From the NCBI GenBank assembly GCA_946902875.1, contig OX336344.1:16079791-16143790 (forward strand): 64,000 nt of DNA, in the 5' to 3' direction. This DNA is from Nematopogon swammerdamellus (lineage: Eukaryota > Arthropoda > Insecta > Lepidoptera > Adelidae). Every line of letters begins with the position of its first letter. The stretch's first letter is position 1. The notes under the pieces are model-generated. The model ran no database searches and was not told the origin of the DNA. It saw only the letters and a program-made list of their open reading frames with translations. This document shows positions 13,377 to 24,920 of this stretch, piece by piece. The position numbers and the translations under genes are program-made.

Positions 13377-16192
13377 GTACACAGCGCGTTGGCTTGAAGT
13401 GTACAGCCGTGGAATGCCGAGCTGCTAGCAGCGACGAGTGTTAGAGAATGGTTTAGAGAATGCATTTATTTCCGCTTCGAATTGACCATGAGAACATTCG
13501 CATCGACCTGCTGCCAACTGTGTTTGGAGTTTGAAACTCGTGTTAGGGCCTGACTACATAGTCCCAGGGTATCACGACCATCTGAGGAGAGTTTTGATGG
13601 GAAAATAAGGAAGAAGCAAATAAGATGGTGGCAATCTGGTTGTGTAGTTAAGCCGGCCTTTTTGAATTTTTGAATTTTAAATTTTACTTCAATGAGCCAG
13701 AGATGTGTTCTACATGCATTTCTTAAATAATATAGACATTTAGAATGTTTATTTCTTCCAGTGGTCAGGACGCTCTGATTAAGTAGTTAGACCCTTAAAA
13801 TTTAATAAAATACATATAATATTAAAATATAACAATTTCATTAAATCAATGTTGTGCCAGTTAAATTTCCATTAAAGTGTCATCAAATTATCACTGTCAA
13901 CCAGTAACATGGCTTGAGATAAAGAGGTTATAATGGCTTCCGACACTGTTGGTATTGTTAGTATATTTCCGGAAACGATGATCTCCTGATCCAACTGATT
14001 ATTGTGCAGTGCCACCATGCCCCTGAAACAAATATTAAATTTAAATACATGTTAAAAGTAAAATGTTATATAAAAATATGTTGAAAGTGAATATTCTCAT
14101 TGTCATCACGATAGAAAAAGACATTGTTAGATTTTTTTATTATGCTTGATAAATATTAATTCTTTACAAATTACACACCCTTATAGGTTCGTTTACATTT
14201 TACGTACCTAAGTATAATAAATAAAATTAAAATTGCATACTTACCATGTTATCACACCTACTATTTTCTATTCGTCTTGTCTATTAGGTACTTACATAAA
14301 TTTTTTTTGCACTATTTTGATTTCCTAGAACAAAGTGTACTTATGCGAAAAAAATATTAGTACAACATTTTACAAATTACCTATTCAATAAATTACCTGC
14401 TATATTAAAATATTCCACATTAGACTGGGCGTGCTATCTGGCACGAAGAATGTTAAATGAATGAGCACACAACCGAATGAGCCGCATTACCTTCCTGACT
14501 CATCTCCGCACGGTTATTAGGTCAAGTATTCTTACGAGGTGGTTCATATGTTACATGGAGTGTCTGCGTTTGTTTTTTCAGCTTGTATGGTTAAGGCCAG
14601 TGTATCATCTCCCACGTAGTGTTGGAAATTAACCATATTTCCTTTCGACACTAGTAGAAGTGGATACCAAGGCCTAGGTTTGCATAGGGCCAAGTCCAAC
14701 TCAGTTCTAAAAGGGCGTATGTAAAATAGTAAATAAACATTTATAAAAAAAATTTTTTTGGTACTGTTTTACGTATGCCCTTCATGGAGTAATTGTAAGG
14801 TTGACCCTATGCGACCATTAAAAGGATATTTCTTATCAACTTGTACATAAGGTTTAATTGAACAAGTAGGACAGAATCAAATACGGAAGTATATGATTCC
14901 ATCTATTTTCTTTTATGAAGCATGTTGTTATGCCTCCACATGCATAAACCCTAAAACCCTAGATTTTAAATATCTAATCTCAACACTTTTTTATGTGCAT
15001 TTTCTAGACATTTTAATATTTGATTGAATTTTTTTTTCTATTTTCTCTTTATCACGGAACATTAAATGCATGATTAAAAATTACACGAGTTACCGATACA
15101 ACTTTAAGTTTTTAACAAAACGCACATTCAATATTATGTGATTTTTAATGTTATTTTTACTTATATGCTTATAGACTGTTCCAGTTCGCACTTATACTAT
15201 TAGAAGTTATTTAGTCTGAAATAAAAATTTTACATAGATGTTCTTTGATCAATCTTTAAATAGTATTGTTTCTGTAGCACATTTTTCCTCAAATAATAAA
15301 AATACATATCAATACGTACGAGTACTTAATATTTTAGTAAATGTTTGTTTATCCGGGACTGTTTGATTAAACATTTTATTTCACACAATATTAAAAAGTA
15401 GGTACATTATCTATACAAAATGGGATGTTGTTTAGAAGCACACATTTGAACGACCCACAAATTGGTGTTAAGGTCTCTAATGAGATAATACCGGTCGCTC
15501 CAGATTATTCGCTACTGCTGATCGACCTACTGCCATTTTCAAAACGACTATTGCCCTGATAAGTCAACAACTATTTTAAGACACAGTTTTGGTTGAGACA
15601 TATTAGTTTGTGGTTGGTTGAGTAATAAAACGCTTTAGTGTGTACCTACATTATTGTAAATTTCGCTTATATTGTGCAGTGGATTTGTTTAATAACATTT
15701 CAGCCTAACTTTGCAATTAGTGCGCGCTTACTTAGGTACATACATAGTCTTCTTTAAAATTCTTGTACATATTTTTATCTCCAGTAGGTATTGCGGTAGA
15801 TAGTTCTTTTTGGACTTTTTTCACTTTTGTTTTTATTTTTATTCTTAGAAACAGGTATTAGCGCTCTCTCAGTGTTCTGCTGGTAGACTAGGTACATGTT
15901 TATGTGCTACGTGTTTACGAAATTTAAACTACAATATTTTTTTTTATAAGTTTGGTGCTGGTATTATGATTTCGAGTGTCTCAATTTAATCACGTCTGGG
16001 AATATCATCTTCGGGTGCAAAATTCCTGATACGCCATGTGGTTTTTGCCTAACCATAATCAAAGCCTTTTAACCATAATCGGCGCCTTTGAATCATAATA
16101 AATGCGTTTTGATCACAATCGATGCTTTTCAACCGTAATGGCTTCCAATCGCATCACGCATGGGTGTGAATTAACGCGTGCATCTCCAACAG
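13377..16192. other. scrib intron, no gene seen
   Basis: AT-rich throughout. The only structure noticed is a degenerate short tandem repeat at about 16045-16140 (CCATAATC..GCSTTTT units of roughly 27 bp) just before the next exon. Nothing else is recognised in 13380-16040. Confidence 0.55.
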
Positions 16193-16405
16193 ACGCCGTT
16201 CGTCCGACAAAACACCCCACACCCCAAGGAGCTACGAGCGAAGGCCCACAAGCTGTTCGGCACTGGCCGCTCTCCCGAGGGTCCCCCGCCGGTGGCGGCG
16301 CCCGCGCCGGCACCTGCGTCCGCGCAGCCGGCAGTCACAAAGCCAGAGACGAATGGACTGCCGCTGTCGCCGCTGGAGGAGAAAAACGACAAACTGCCTA
16401 TTGAG
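16193..16405 (+). CDS. scrib: Scribble linker exon with TPHPKEL motif
   Basis: Acceptor CATCTCCAACAG and donor ATTGAG|GTACGG; phase 0 at both ends, 71 codons. It starts TPFVRQNTPHPKELRAKAHK LFG, followed by a Pro/Ala-rich stretch and ..NGLPLSPLEEKNDKLPIE. The RQNTPHPKELRAKA segment is a conserved short patch of Scribble linkers. The Pro/Ala-rich part is low complexity and probably disordered. Confidence 0.9.
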
Positions 16406-16872
16406 GTACGGCTACAAGTGACTATGCGGTCTCTATGCACTAGGCAATGTACAGGGACAATCTGAAATTCCCGTCCTGATAGGACTGTGCTTAAGAAATT
16501 TCCCCCAAGTCTATACCTGTACCCTGATTAGGGTAATCGGCAGGGTCCGATTCACAAGCTACCATCTAAAGTCATAGAAATAATTTGAAAACAATTTCAA
16601 TTCTCCAAATTCGAGTTGGCTAATGAGATGACATTGATATACAGAGATGGCGCCGTATGGACATAAATTCACTCTCGTACTGTTTAATTGAGAGTAATTT
16701 CTCTAATTAAAAAAATTATATAAAAAAAATTAATTCTTGTAGATTACCCACTAATGGTTCTACTCACTTAATGAGTCAAACCTCTTATGCAATCCCACTC
16801 CATCCTATGCTACAATGGTGCTAGTAGAACATTTTGTTTATTAAAGAATTAATAGTGATTATTTTGTTACAG
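16406..16872. other. scrib intron, nothing recognised
   Basis: Short AT-rich intron with no repeat or gene seen. Confidence 0.6.
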
Positions 16873-16989
16873 AGGATAGCCAATGAGGAAACTCCAACTG
16901 AGACAGCAGCAGAACCGATCGCGGCACAACCGGACCACGACTCCAGCGACGCAGAGAACGAGGAGAACCAGGAGTCCGACGAGCTGGAG
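16873..16989 (+). CDS. scrib: Scribble acidic linker exon
   Basis: Acceptor TTTTGTTACAG and donor GAG|GTCAGT; phase 0 at both ends, 39 codons. It reads RIANEETPTETAAEPIAAQP then DHDSSDAENEENQESDELE, a strongly acidic, disordered stretch. It matches the acidic linker expected before the basic segment preceding the PDZ domains. Identity rests on phase, splice sites and position. Confidence 0.82.
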
Positions 16990-17287
16990 GTCAGTTTACA
17001 TCTTAACACTAGCTAGTCCAGTATGAACGTAAATTTAATTTTTCCGAAAACAATCATTCGTTATTTACTTGCGACATTTTCTATCTTAAACCATTTCAAA
17101 GTTTTTGAGGATTTTTTTCCTCAAAGAAGAGTCTCCGTTTAATCAATCCGTCAAATCTGTCTTTAAAAAAAAACAATTAAGAAAAAACACATATTAAATA
17201 TGTAGGTACGATAATTTTTATGGCAATACTAATAATCGTAAATGTATTATTATATTGGTACATTAATACAATTTTACACACTATAGT

Positions 17288-17525
17288 CCGGCCGCTGAGA
17301 GAATGCGTTCCTGACGTCTGTCAGTTGGTCATTTCATCACTCATTTTACAAGTTTTAATTACCCACTCCTGCGACTGCACGTTCGAACTAAGCTAATTAT
17401 GACCATTTTTCTATTTATACGGTTTCGTACTATTTTGACAAGCTTGTCGCACTTTTTAGGTAATCCAAACTGACATTACTGTTACCAATTAACAGACGTC
17501 AGGAACGCATTCTTTCAGCGGCCGG
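17288..17525. mobile_element. 238-bp MITE
   Basis: Terminal inverted repeats of about 40 bp start CCGGCCGCTGAGAGAATGCG and end CGCATTCTTTCAGCGGCCGG. The interior is unrelated AT-rich sequence. I could not define a target duplication with certainty. Confidence 0.7.
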
Positions 17526-18059
17526 TCTTTAACATAGTTCAACTACTAACCTTACTAACTTCAAATGTCTATTTATTTAGAGACATTGCATAATTGACGG
17601 TGGGTGATTTTGAGGTGGTGGGTTTCCTCATTTAGTTTTTACTTTAGGAGATCATTATACATCGATCTAGTTCAAAAGTTCATCTTTACTCATTTACCAC
17701 CATATAATGGCTAAATTTATCACACCATGGGTTTCTGTCATGTCACCTTTTGAGTTTGCTTTCTGGTGGGAATGGTTCATCTTCACATTGACGTACGACC
17801 ACATTATGGTCATAATGTCATCTCAGCATGAGGGTTGAGTTTATATCGACTGTCATGACATGACCCTCATAAAGCTATTTGCTTGTCATATTTCAGTCAT
17901 TACGGGTCATATTTCAATTTATTTACCAATGTTGTCATTGATGAACAAACACAATATGGGAATCGAGTGGCAGTTATGCCGCCTAATGGAAATGCTGCTC
18001 GCTGGTTTGCTCAATTTGTTTCCAACATAATGTGGTAACCGTACTGGATGTAAGATGGC

Positions 18060-18233
18060 CGCATAGCAGCCTCGGTTGTGTTCTCCTCTAGTCCAGTATA
18101 GCCAGCAATCCAGGGAAGTCTCCGGTATGGCACGTACCTTCTCGGAGGTGATATTGGCTGGTCGGAGCATGTGCTTTGGCCCCTTCGACTCAGCCACCCA
18201 TACCAGATTACATAAAAAAAAAAAACAAATAAA
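18060..18233 (+). repeat. family-2 SINE-like repeat, sense, 70 bp before a scrib exon
   Basis: Contains CCTCTAGTCCAGTATAGCCA, CTTCTCGGAGGTGATATTGG and GACTCAGCCACCCATACC, and ends with an A-rich tail. Copies occur at about 22325-22450, 46760-46850, 51800-51945 and, degenerate, 62255-62340, all in the + orientation. Confidence 0.7.
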
Positions 18234-18303
18234 TAAATAAGTCTGCAAATCGGCGATCGACTGCGTGGTTGAAGACGGCGCGTGTGGTTTGGGCCGTGTC
18301 CAG

Positions 18304-18456
18304 CGTTCAGGCGGGCGCCGCGTGGCGTGGCTCTCGGGGGTGGCGGGCGAGGCAGGTGGCGGCAACCGGCTGCACCGGCGGGACACGCCGCACCACCTCA
18401 AGAACAAACGCGTTAATCAGATGGACGCGGCGCGGGCGCGGGACATCATAGCGCAG
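18304..18456 (+). CDS. scrib: Scribble linker exon (TPHHLKNKRVNQ)
   Basis: Donor GCGCAG|GTGTGC, phase 0. The acceptor at 18303 (CCGTGTCCAG) is the only AG in the area that keeps phase 0 with the previous exon, though its pyrimidine tract is weak. It reads RSGGRRVAWLSGVAGEAGGG, then NRLHRRDTPHHLKNKRVNQM and DAARARDIIAQ. The TPHHLKNKRVN patch and the following basic helix precede the PDZ array in Scribble. The 5' boundary is the least certain of the main exons. Confidence 0.75.
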
Positions 18457-18550
18457 GTGTGCAGCTTAGACGCATGCCGGTGCACCGCGCGCTTTTTCAT
18501 TGCATAACCGATTGTCTATGATGGAGCCTGAATTTGTTATTGAGCCTGAA

Positions 18551-19055
18551 GCACTATTCTGACCGCCAAGATTCCTGGCCCACGGGGTAATAAAACAATT
18601 AAGCGCTAGGGTTGCTATTCTATATCAGCACTATTCTGACCGCCAAGACTCCTGGCCCACGGGGTAATAAAACAATTAAGTGCTACGGTTGCTATTCTAT
18701 ATCAGCACTATTCTGACCGCAAAGACTTCTGGCCCACGGGGTAATAAAACAATTAAGCGCTAGGGTTGCTATGCTATTCTATATCAGCACTATTCTGACC
18801 GCCAAGACTCCTGGCCCACGGGTTAATAAAACAACCTGGCCCACGGGGTAATAAAACAATTAAGCGCTAGGGTTGCTATGCTATTCTATATCAGCACTAT
18901 TCTGACCGCCAAGACTCCTGGCCCACGGGTTAATAAAACAACCTGGCCCACGGGGTAATAAAACAATTAAGCGCTAGGGTTGCTATTCTATATCAGCACT
19001 ATTCTGACCGCCAAGACTCCTGGCCCACGGGGTAATAAAACAAAAAGCGCTAGGG
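18551..19055 (+). repeat. 77-bp minisatellite just downstream of a scrib exon
   Basis: Six to seven tandem units of about 77 bp. Each contains GCACTATTCTGACCGCCAAG, CCTGGCCCACGGGGTAATAA and GCGCTAGGGTTGCTATTCTA. At least two units carry the same extra partial copy (ACGGGTTAATAAAACAACCTG), showing that a modified compound unit was itself duplicated. Confidence 0.88.
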
Positions 19056-20067
19056 TTGTGCACGTTCCGCACGCATTGTCGATACTTTGAGTACCTAAAA
19101 ATGAATTTATTATTACAAAGAGACATTAGTGTAAACAGTTCGAAAATCGGGTGTAACTGACACCTGTTTTACACTGCATAATATGCAAAACAAGTGTGAG
19201 TTCTATGACTGTGCGTGCCAGGAGCCTTTGGCGCATAGAATAGGATAAATGTATTTTACGTTGCTGCTTCGTTTGACAGCTCCCTACCTCATGGCTGTGT
19301 ACAATTTGTACAGTTGAACGTAATGCGAATGGCATCACAGTTGCCAGTCAGTTCAGTTCGCTTAAGAGAGTACTAAACGCGACTCACTTAACCAACTTGT
19401 GCATTAAAGTTTGACGTAATCCGTACCCGTGACAGCTGTCAGTCTTATAAAAAGATGCTATCTCTGTTCTCCATTAATGAACTGTATATCTCTTACCCGC
19501 TTTCACGCGTATCATGTACCGGTGAATCAGATTACGGTTTGACTGCATACGGTTTCACTTTGCTTGACTCGGATATTTCGTCTGATGCAACGGGAATCAT
19601 TATGGACAAAAATAATTGCGATCCCGTTTAATAGGCTATAATCAGTATTAACATGGATGAGTGAATTGTGATTTGAACTGAATATTCACAATAACAAGAG
19701 GCCACATCATAGACAAATCAAGTGCAATGGGATACGCTATAGGTACCACTGATTATTTGCAAACTGTGCTGTTCAATCTCCTAGTTTATTTCGCGTTTAG
19801 ATGGCAAAAATTGTAGCAATGCTTAAAAATGTTTGGCTTTTCAAATGGTGGCCTATTCGCAACTCACAATTAAAACATTTATTTCATGTGCTTTTTTCAG
19901 TTCGAGACACGTAAATTGAGCTCACGTTGCAATTTGTTTTGTATGGCGACGAGAGCTCTATTTACTTGCGCCGAACTATATTAATTCATAAAAAAAAATC
20001 GACATCTTGCTTTTCTTACTTAACCAACCAAAACTGTTGGGTGCAAAATATGATGCTATTTTGTTTT

Positions 20068-20447
20068 TAGGTTTCAGTACTCCGTACGGAAGCTAGTACT
20101 AAGCCTAGGCCGTCTGTCTGTCATCTTTCCGTCTGAGGGCTGTATTTTTGGAACCGCAACCAGTGGAAATTTTCACATGTGTTTGTGTTATTTTATTAAT
20201 TATGGCGGTTATCCTAATAAATAATAAAGAACATAAAAAAATTAAGGGGGGCTCCCATACATGTTTACATACATACATACATATTATGAAACATGTTTTT
20301 TCAATCATAAAAAGGGTAATTTATGCAAGCGTCAAACTTGATGTGATTATAGTGCAAACTCTTAAGTAAAATAACAAATCATAAACACCGGCCAATTAGG
20401 TGGTAGTACGTAAACCTCGGTGCGCGAGTCCGACTCGCTATTGGCTG
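20068..20447 (+). repeat. dispersed repeat with CTGTCTGTC and GCGAGTCCGACTCGC ends
   Basis: Starts GGTTTCAGTACTCCGTACGG and ends CGGTGCGCGAGTCCGACTCG. The same two ends and interior order are found at 33572-33990. The GCGAGTCCGACTCGC palindrome next to a GTACG..GGTTCCGTAC-like motif is very common in lepidopteran genomes. I cannot assign a class. Confidence 0.65.
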
Positions 20448-21004
20448 TTTTTTTTTTAAATTGTTTTTTAAGTTTTTAATGTGGATAATATGGATTTTAA
20501 GAGTGTGGTGTGCGTGGCATGTCGTTGTATTGCACTAGCTCTACCTACGTTCTGCACAGTTACACTGAACTAAATGTTATGTTGTGTCCAATTTCACAGT
20601 TTATTTTTTGTTGTATAGTTTAAATGTTGCATCCTTGTAGCTGATTGGTTGCACGCAGTGCATCAAGCGTCTTGCTGTGTTAGAGTTTGTACTTGCCTTT
20701 TTTTTATTGGATGCTGTATGGCTTAAGCTAAAGTTTTGCTTCTGCATCTGTTGTCGCTTAATTTCTTAGTTAAATCTTAAATCAGGCCTTTCATTGTTCC
20801 AAACAGCATTATGTTATGTAACTTATGTATGAGACCTAGCTTTGAGAAAACATCAAACTGATTGTACTTTTCAATGCTAGTTAAATTACTTACATTGAAT
20901 TTCTGACGTTTGTTATGAACGATTTTATTATAGAAAAAGTCTGTAACATAAAAAAATGTGTTAATCCTAATAAATAAAGTGAAGTTTCTACGGCCGTGTA
21001 ACAT

Positions 21005-21190
21005 ACGTCAATATAATTATGAATCCAATCCTTATAACCCGAGAACCGCTTTGTCGATTTACATATGGTTTTGACTGTTACATTCTATCACTTTTCAGTA
21101 TGGTTTTAGGCTATAAATCATAACGCTACGTCATCGGCGGCCTGAGCTGTGAGCAAAAAGTCACGCGAAGCGAAGCCGCGGGAAAAAGCT
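21005..21190 (+). repeat. dispersed repeat with GAAGCCGCGGG end
   Basis: AACCCGAGAACCGCTTTGTC.. near the start and GCGAAGCGAAGCCGCGGG near the end parallel the stretch at about 52795-53015. Dispersed element of unknown class. Confidence 0.45.
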
Positions 21191-21314
21191 TATAAATTCC
21201 TAAAATGAAAATGACATGCTCTTTCAGAATATATATGTATGAATGGTTGGGTCAAAAGAGTTAAGTTTCTGGTTTATCAACACAAGTTAACACAACTTTA
21301 AGATAGGTACATAC

Positions 21315-21626
21315 TTATAAATTATTAACACAATGTACATGCATACATAGCGTCACGTCTGTTTCCCAGTGGAGTAGGCAGAGACAACGGATCTCCACGT
21401 GCCACAACCCCGATACACCTCTTCCACTCTCATTAATGTTCTTCATATATGTTCGTCGGTTAATGGTTCTACCCACTTGACCTTTTCTGAGCACATGCCC
21501 GATCTGGTCCAGGTACGTGCGTCTAGGGCGACCCTTCTCGACTCTTCCACTCACATTCGCTCCATACGTTAGTCTCCTGTCATCCATTCTTTCAACATGA
21601 CCGAACTGAACCACCGAAGCATTCAA
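21315..21626 (-). pseudogene. non-LTR reverse transcriptase C-terminal fragment
   Basis: The minus-strand translation has VVQFGHVERMDDRRLTYGAN, GRVEKGRPRRTYLDQIGHVL and KGQVGRTINRRTYMKN. This matches the pattern of the C-terminal end of insect non-LTR retrotransposon polymerases (FGHVxRM.. GRGRPRxxYxDQ.. RxRRxxM). Only this tail is present, with no endonuclease or RT core near it, so it is a dead 5'-truncated copy. Confidence 0.7.
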
Positions 21627-22084
21627 TGGCTAGTGTTCCTCTCTATCGCCGCCGCGGCCGGCGCCGGCTTTCTTCATTGGCAGCAACTTCACAACAATAG
21701 GATCGTTGCGCGAAATCACCGGCACGTGAAGTCTGAGTATGGAGAGGTGGCGGCGAGCGGCGAGCCATCTCGCAAGAGAAATGTTTCGTTCCGTTGTTGT
21801 GGAGCTCCACTCTCGCGGGCGGCAATGCGTGCAAGTCAGTGTGCCGCCGCCGGCCGGGTGCATTCGGTACTTGGTAGGATGTAGTTGGTACGGTTAAACA
21901 AATTTTGGTGCGGGTAGAAATCATTAATAATTTTATTAAAATTGCATATGAATATTTTAAAAACAGAATGTAGTGAACTAAAATAGTATGGTTTAAATTA
22001 ATGTGCTATTAAAATCAATGAAATGTAATAAAATATTTACTCCACTGGAAAATACCTACGAGTCCAACTGAGAACCTTATCCTA

Positions 22085-22330
22085 TTTTTAGGTTTCCGTA
22101 CCAGTGGCCGTATTCTCTAACGTCTTACCGTCAACGTCAGTGACGCTGACTAGTTATGTCTCTGTCTAATTATATGAACTAGGCAGAGACATAACTAGTC
22201 AGCATCACCGACGTTGATGGTAGGAAGTTAGAGAATACGGCCACAGTACGGAAGCTGATCTGTCCGAGGGTTGTATCTTTTGAACTGTAATAGCTAGCCG
22301 ATTGATTTTCTCCTTTAGTCCTTTATATCC
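22085..22330 (+). repeat. dispersed repeat interrupted by a MITE
   Basis: TTTTTAGGTTTCCGTACC before 22104 and GTACGGAAGCTGATCTGTCC after 22244 are the two halves of the same repeat seen at 20068 and 33572. The MITE at 22104-22244 inserted at its GTAC. Confidence 0.6.
22104..22244. mobile_element. 141-bp near-palindromic MITE
   Basis: Two arms of about 64 bp, starting GTGGCCGTATTCTCTAACGT and ending GTTAGAGAATACGGCCAC, with about six mismatches and a loop of about 13 bases. GTA flanks both sides. It would form a long hairpin if transcribed. Confidence 0.8.
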
Positions 22331-22450
22331 AAAAGGAAGTCTCCGGTATTGCACCTACATTCTCGGGGGTGATATCGGCTGGTCGGAGCCTGTGCTCTGG
22401 CCCCTCTCACTCAGCCACACATACTCGGTACCCGGATTACATTAAAAAAA
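22325..22450 (+). repeat. family-2 SINE-like repeat
   Basis: GGAAGTCTCCGGTATTGCAC.., GGGGGTGATATCGGCTGGTC and an A-rich tail match the copy at 18060-18233. Truncated at the 5' side. Confidence 0.65.
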
Positions 22451-23500
22451 AACCTTCATATGCCATTCTCAAGGTAAATTTTCTCAATGGATTTTTAGTT
22501 TCAACATTAAAGTTTGATTAATTTATTAAACAAAAGGTGAATGTGTGCTGGTGAACTTGTTGTGTTGTTTTAAGTTATAATGAGGTGTTTGAGAATAGCG
22601 GCCGGATGGATGGCGAGGGTAAGAAAATTATATATAAACAATTGTACATTGTATTTATATACTTTGTCCCCAAACATTATCCTTAAGATGATAACAATAG
22701 CTCCGGCAAATTCAATATTTGCAGCCGCGAGCGTGCACTGTGTAAGCGTGCGTTCAACCATACATTTAATACAATATTTCGGTGGATTGTTGAAGAAAAA
22801 TTAAATGCTAAATAATATAAGGCATGTTTTGGTTGTTTTCCTAAATCAAAATAATGCTTGTGTAAGTAGTAAAACGAAGAAAACGTCAAAATTAGGTGCC
22901 ACTTTAGGATTTTGTTCGGATACTTATCCAATCCAATTTGAAAAATTAAAACAATAACGTCCAAAATTGAATTCTCTATTTATGATTTTTTAAGGTAATG
23001 TATTTTTAAATATCTCTTCGAAAGTTTGAACAAAATCATCGATATATGTACAGAATTACACAACGTAATAAACTAAGGATATTGCTTTAAGAGAGTGTCC
23101 ATATCATAAGTGATTCCATAATGAACACTACTCATATTTGCTTGATGCACTTTTTTGAGAATGATCAATTATTCCAATCTGCAAATGGTGACACGTATAG
23201 TGAATCGCCGACTGTGAGCGTGCTGACTGTGAGCTACAAGAAGCGATTAGTCGGCCTCTGGTCAGTGAGCTAAAAAGAGCATATGTATTGTGTAATTACA
23301 TTGTAACGTAGTAGTCTGAGGTAGCCAGAGAGAGCGATACTGACTGGCGGCTGACTGGCGCTATGCGCGTGCGAGTGAGCGGCTTTTACGCCTTCAGTAC
23401 GCGGCGTCGGGCACACTGTACGCCAATTATGAATGTTAAAAGTAATATCAATACAAAAAAACCTAGGGGTAGGAATCACTTCGCGCACTCCTACCACTGT

Positions 23501-23600
23501 TCTTAAAGTGGAATCACTATCAGTTATCACAGCACACGATCCGAGACATTCTTAAAGTGGAATCACTTTCAGTTATCCCAGCACACGATCCGAGACATAG
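23501..23600 (+). repeat. two-copy tandem duplication of about 50 bp
   Basis: TTCTTAAAGTGGAATCACT..CAGTTATC.CAGCACACGATCCG AGACAT occurs twice in succession with two or three differences. Confidence 0.75.
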
Positions 23601-24280
23601 ACGTTTTAATTTTGAGAGCTGTCATCTGAAATGAAGATCTAGACGAGATCTATCATTTGTCCCAGCACGAGAGTAGTCTAGAATCGGTAGTTTCCGTGAT
23701 ATGGCCTTTTTTAATTTTGACAGCTGTCATCTGAATTTCAAGTACGATATATGCATACACGAAAACCATTTTAACTACCACCACTAACCATTTTAACAGT
23801 GCAAGATAAAGGCGACTCGTAACTCGCGTAATGGAAAATTAAAAAAAATCATAACTCCCAAAGATTTCACTTTTTTTTTTCAAAAAATAAAAAAAACAGC
23901 CAGATATTGATTCAATCTACAATAAAAAATATAAAAGTTTAAAATATATTATATTCAGAAATATATTTAAAAGTGCCCCTTTTAATTAAATCCCCTAAAA
24001 ACGGCTATTTTAAGCGGTTTTTTGCGATTTTGTCAAAAACTCTCAAGCTTTTTTAATTTGGCTTTTCAGCATCTTGTAGCCCTTGTTGATACGCTTCATT
24101 TAATACCTTATCTAAATATTCACGCAGCCTTAAAACATACGACACCAGGGCGAATTCGCACTCTCGCTGGAAATCGGGGACTATACTGAAGCGATAGAAA
24201 AGACATTTTCAATGTCAAAAAATCTTTCTTTCCTCTCCTGCAAATGACGGATACTTAATACTGAGGAGACTCGTAATATA

Positions 24281-24746
24281 CAGGCTGTTTCAGGATAGGC
24301 TTGAGAAACTTCGGGAATAGAAAGTACACATTATTAGAAGAAAAAAATCCTTATCACTCAAATCGAAACTCCGTAGTTTTTTTTTTCATACAAAAATTGG
24401 AAATTATTATAAAAACTCGATGGACAGTGAGTATGGGGAGGTGCTTTCTAGGTCTAGGTAGTGCAATGACCTAGTCCAGTTACCTTTTTCTTTTGATGTC
24501 ATTCAAATTTAAGTGTTTGGAATTTACCTATATGCAGTTCAATTCTACTATTTAAAAATTGCATTTTAGTCATTTTATTTTTAATAAAGACGGATGTTAA
24601 CCGTCCACCAAATCTCTATGAAACGATTTTCACCAAAAAGTACTATAAAATGACCGAATCTGGGAAAAAGTTTCAGACCTTTTCGTTTTCAAATATGAAG
24701 CCCTTTCGAACCCTGAGGTTACGAAACCCTATCCTGAAACATCCTG
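24281..24746. mobile_element. 466-bp mariner-type MITE
   Basis: The ends CAGGCTGTTTCAGGATAGG and CCTATCCTGAAACATCCTG are inverted repeats flanked by TA. The interior has no transposase. Termini of the form CAGG.TGTTTCAGGATAG with TA duplication are typical of short Tc1/mariner derivatives. Confidence 0.78.
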
Positions 24747-24769
24747 TATATAGTTACGGAAATACTTTG

Positions 24770-24920
24770 TCAGCCTTGGTAGCTCAGTGGTGCGGTCGGT
24801 CGACTGTCGGTGGTGATCATAAGCACACCTGGGCGCGGTCAGTACTTAGACGGGTGACCGCTCGACTGTTGGAGGCTGTCCGTGGTACGGATTCCACTGT
24901 CAGTTTCTTTAAAAAAATAA
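24770..24920 (+). repeat. SINE head with tRNA-like and 5S rRNA-like parts
   Basis: TTGGTAGCTCAGTGGTGCGG resembles a tRNA A-box start. It is followed by ATAAGCACACCTGGGCGCGG and TCAGTACTTAGACGGGTGAC, which closely resemble the internal control region of insect 5S rRNA. The copy ends in an A-rich tail at about 24915 and lacks the body carried by copy A (636-1072). Confidence 0.7.

Larger units (their letters stand above)
16990..18303. other. scrib intron with a MITE and a SINE-like copy
   Basis: Contains the inverted-repeat element at 17288-17525 and the family-2 repeat at about 18060-18233. 17530-18055 has no recognised gene. Confidence 0.6.

Noticed and set aside
16113..16440. Antisense frames over the exon at 16193-16405
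   Set aside because: Shadows of the GC-rich Pro/Ala coding exon. The + strand frame has matching splice sites and phase.
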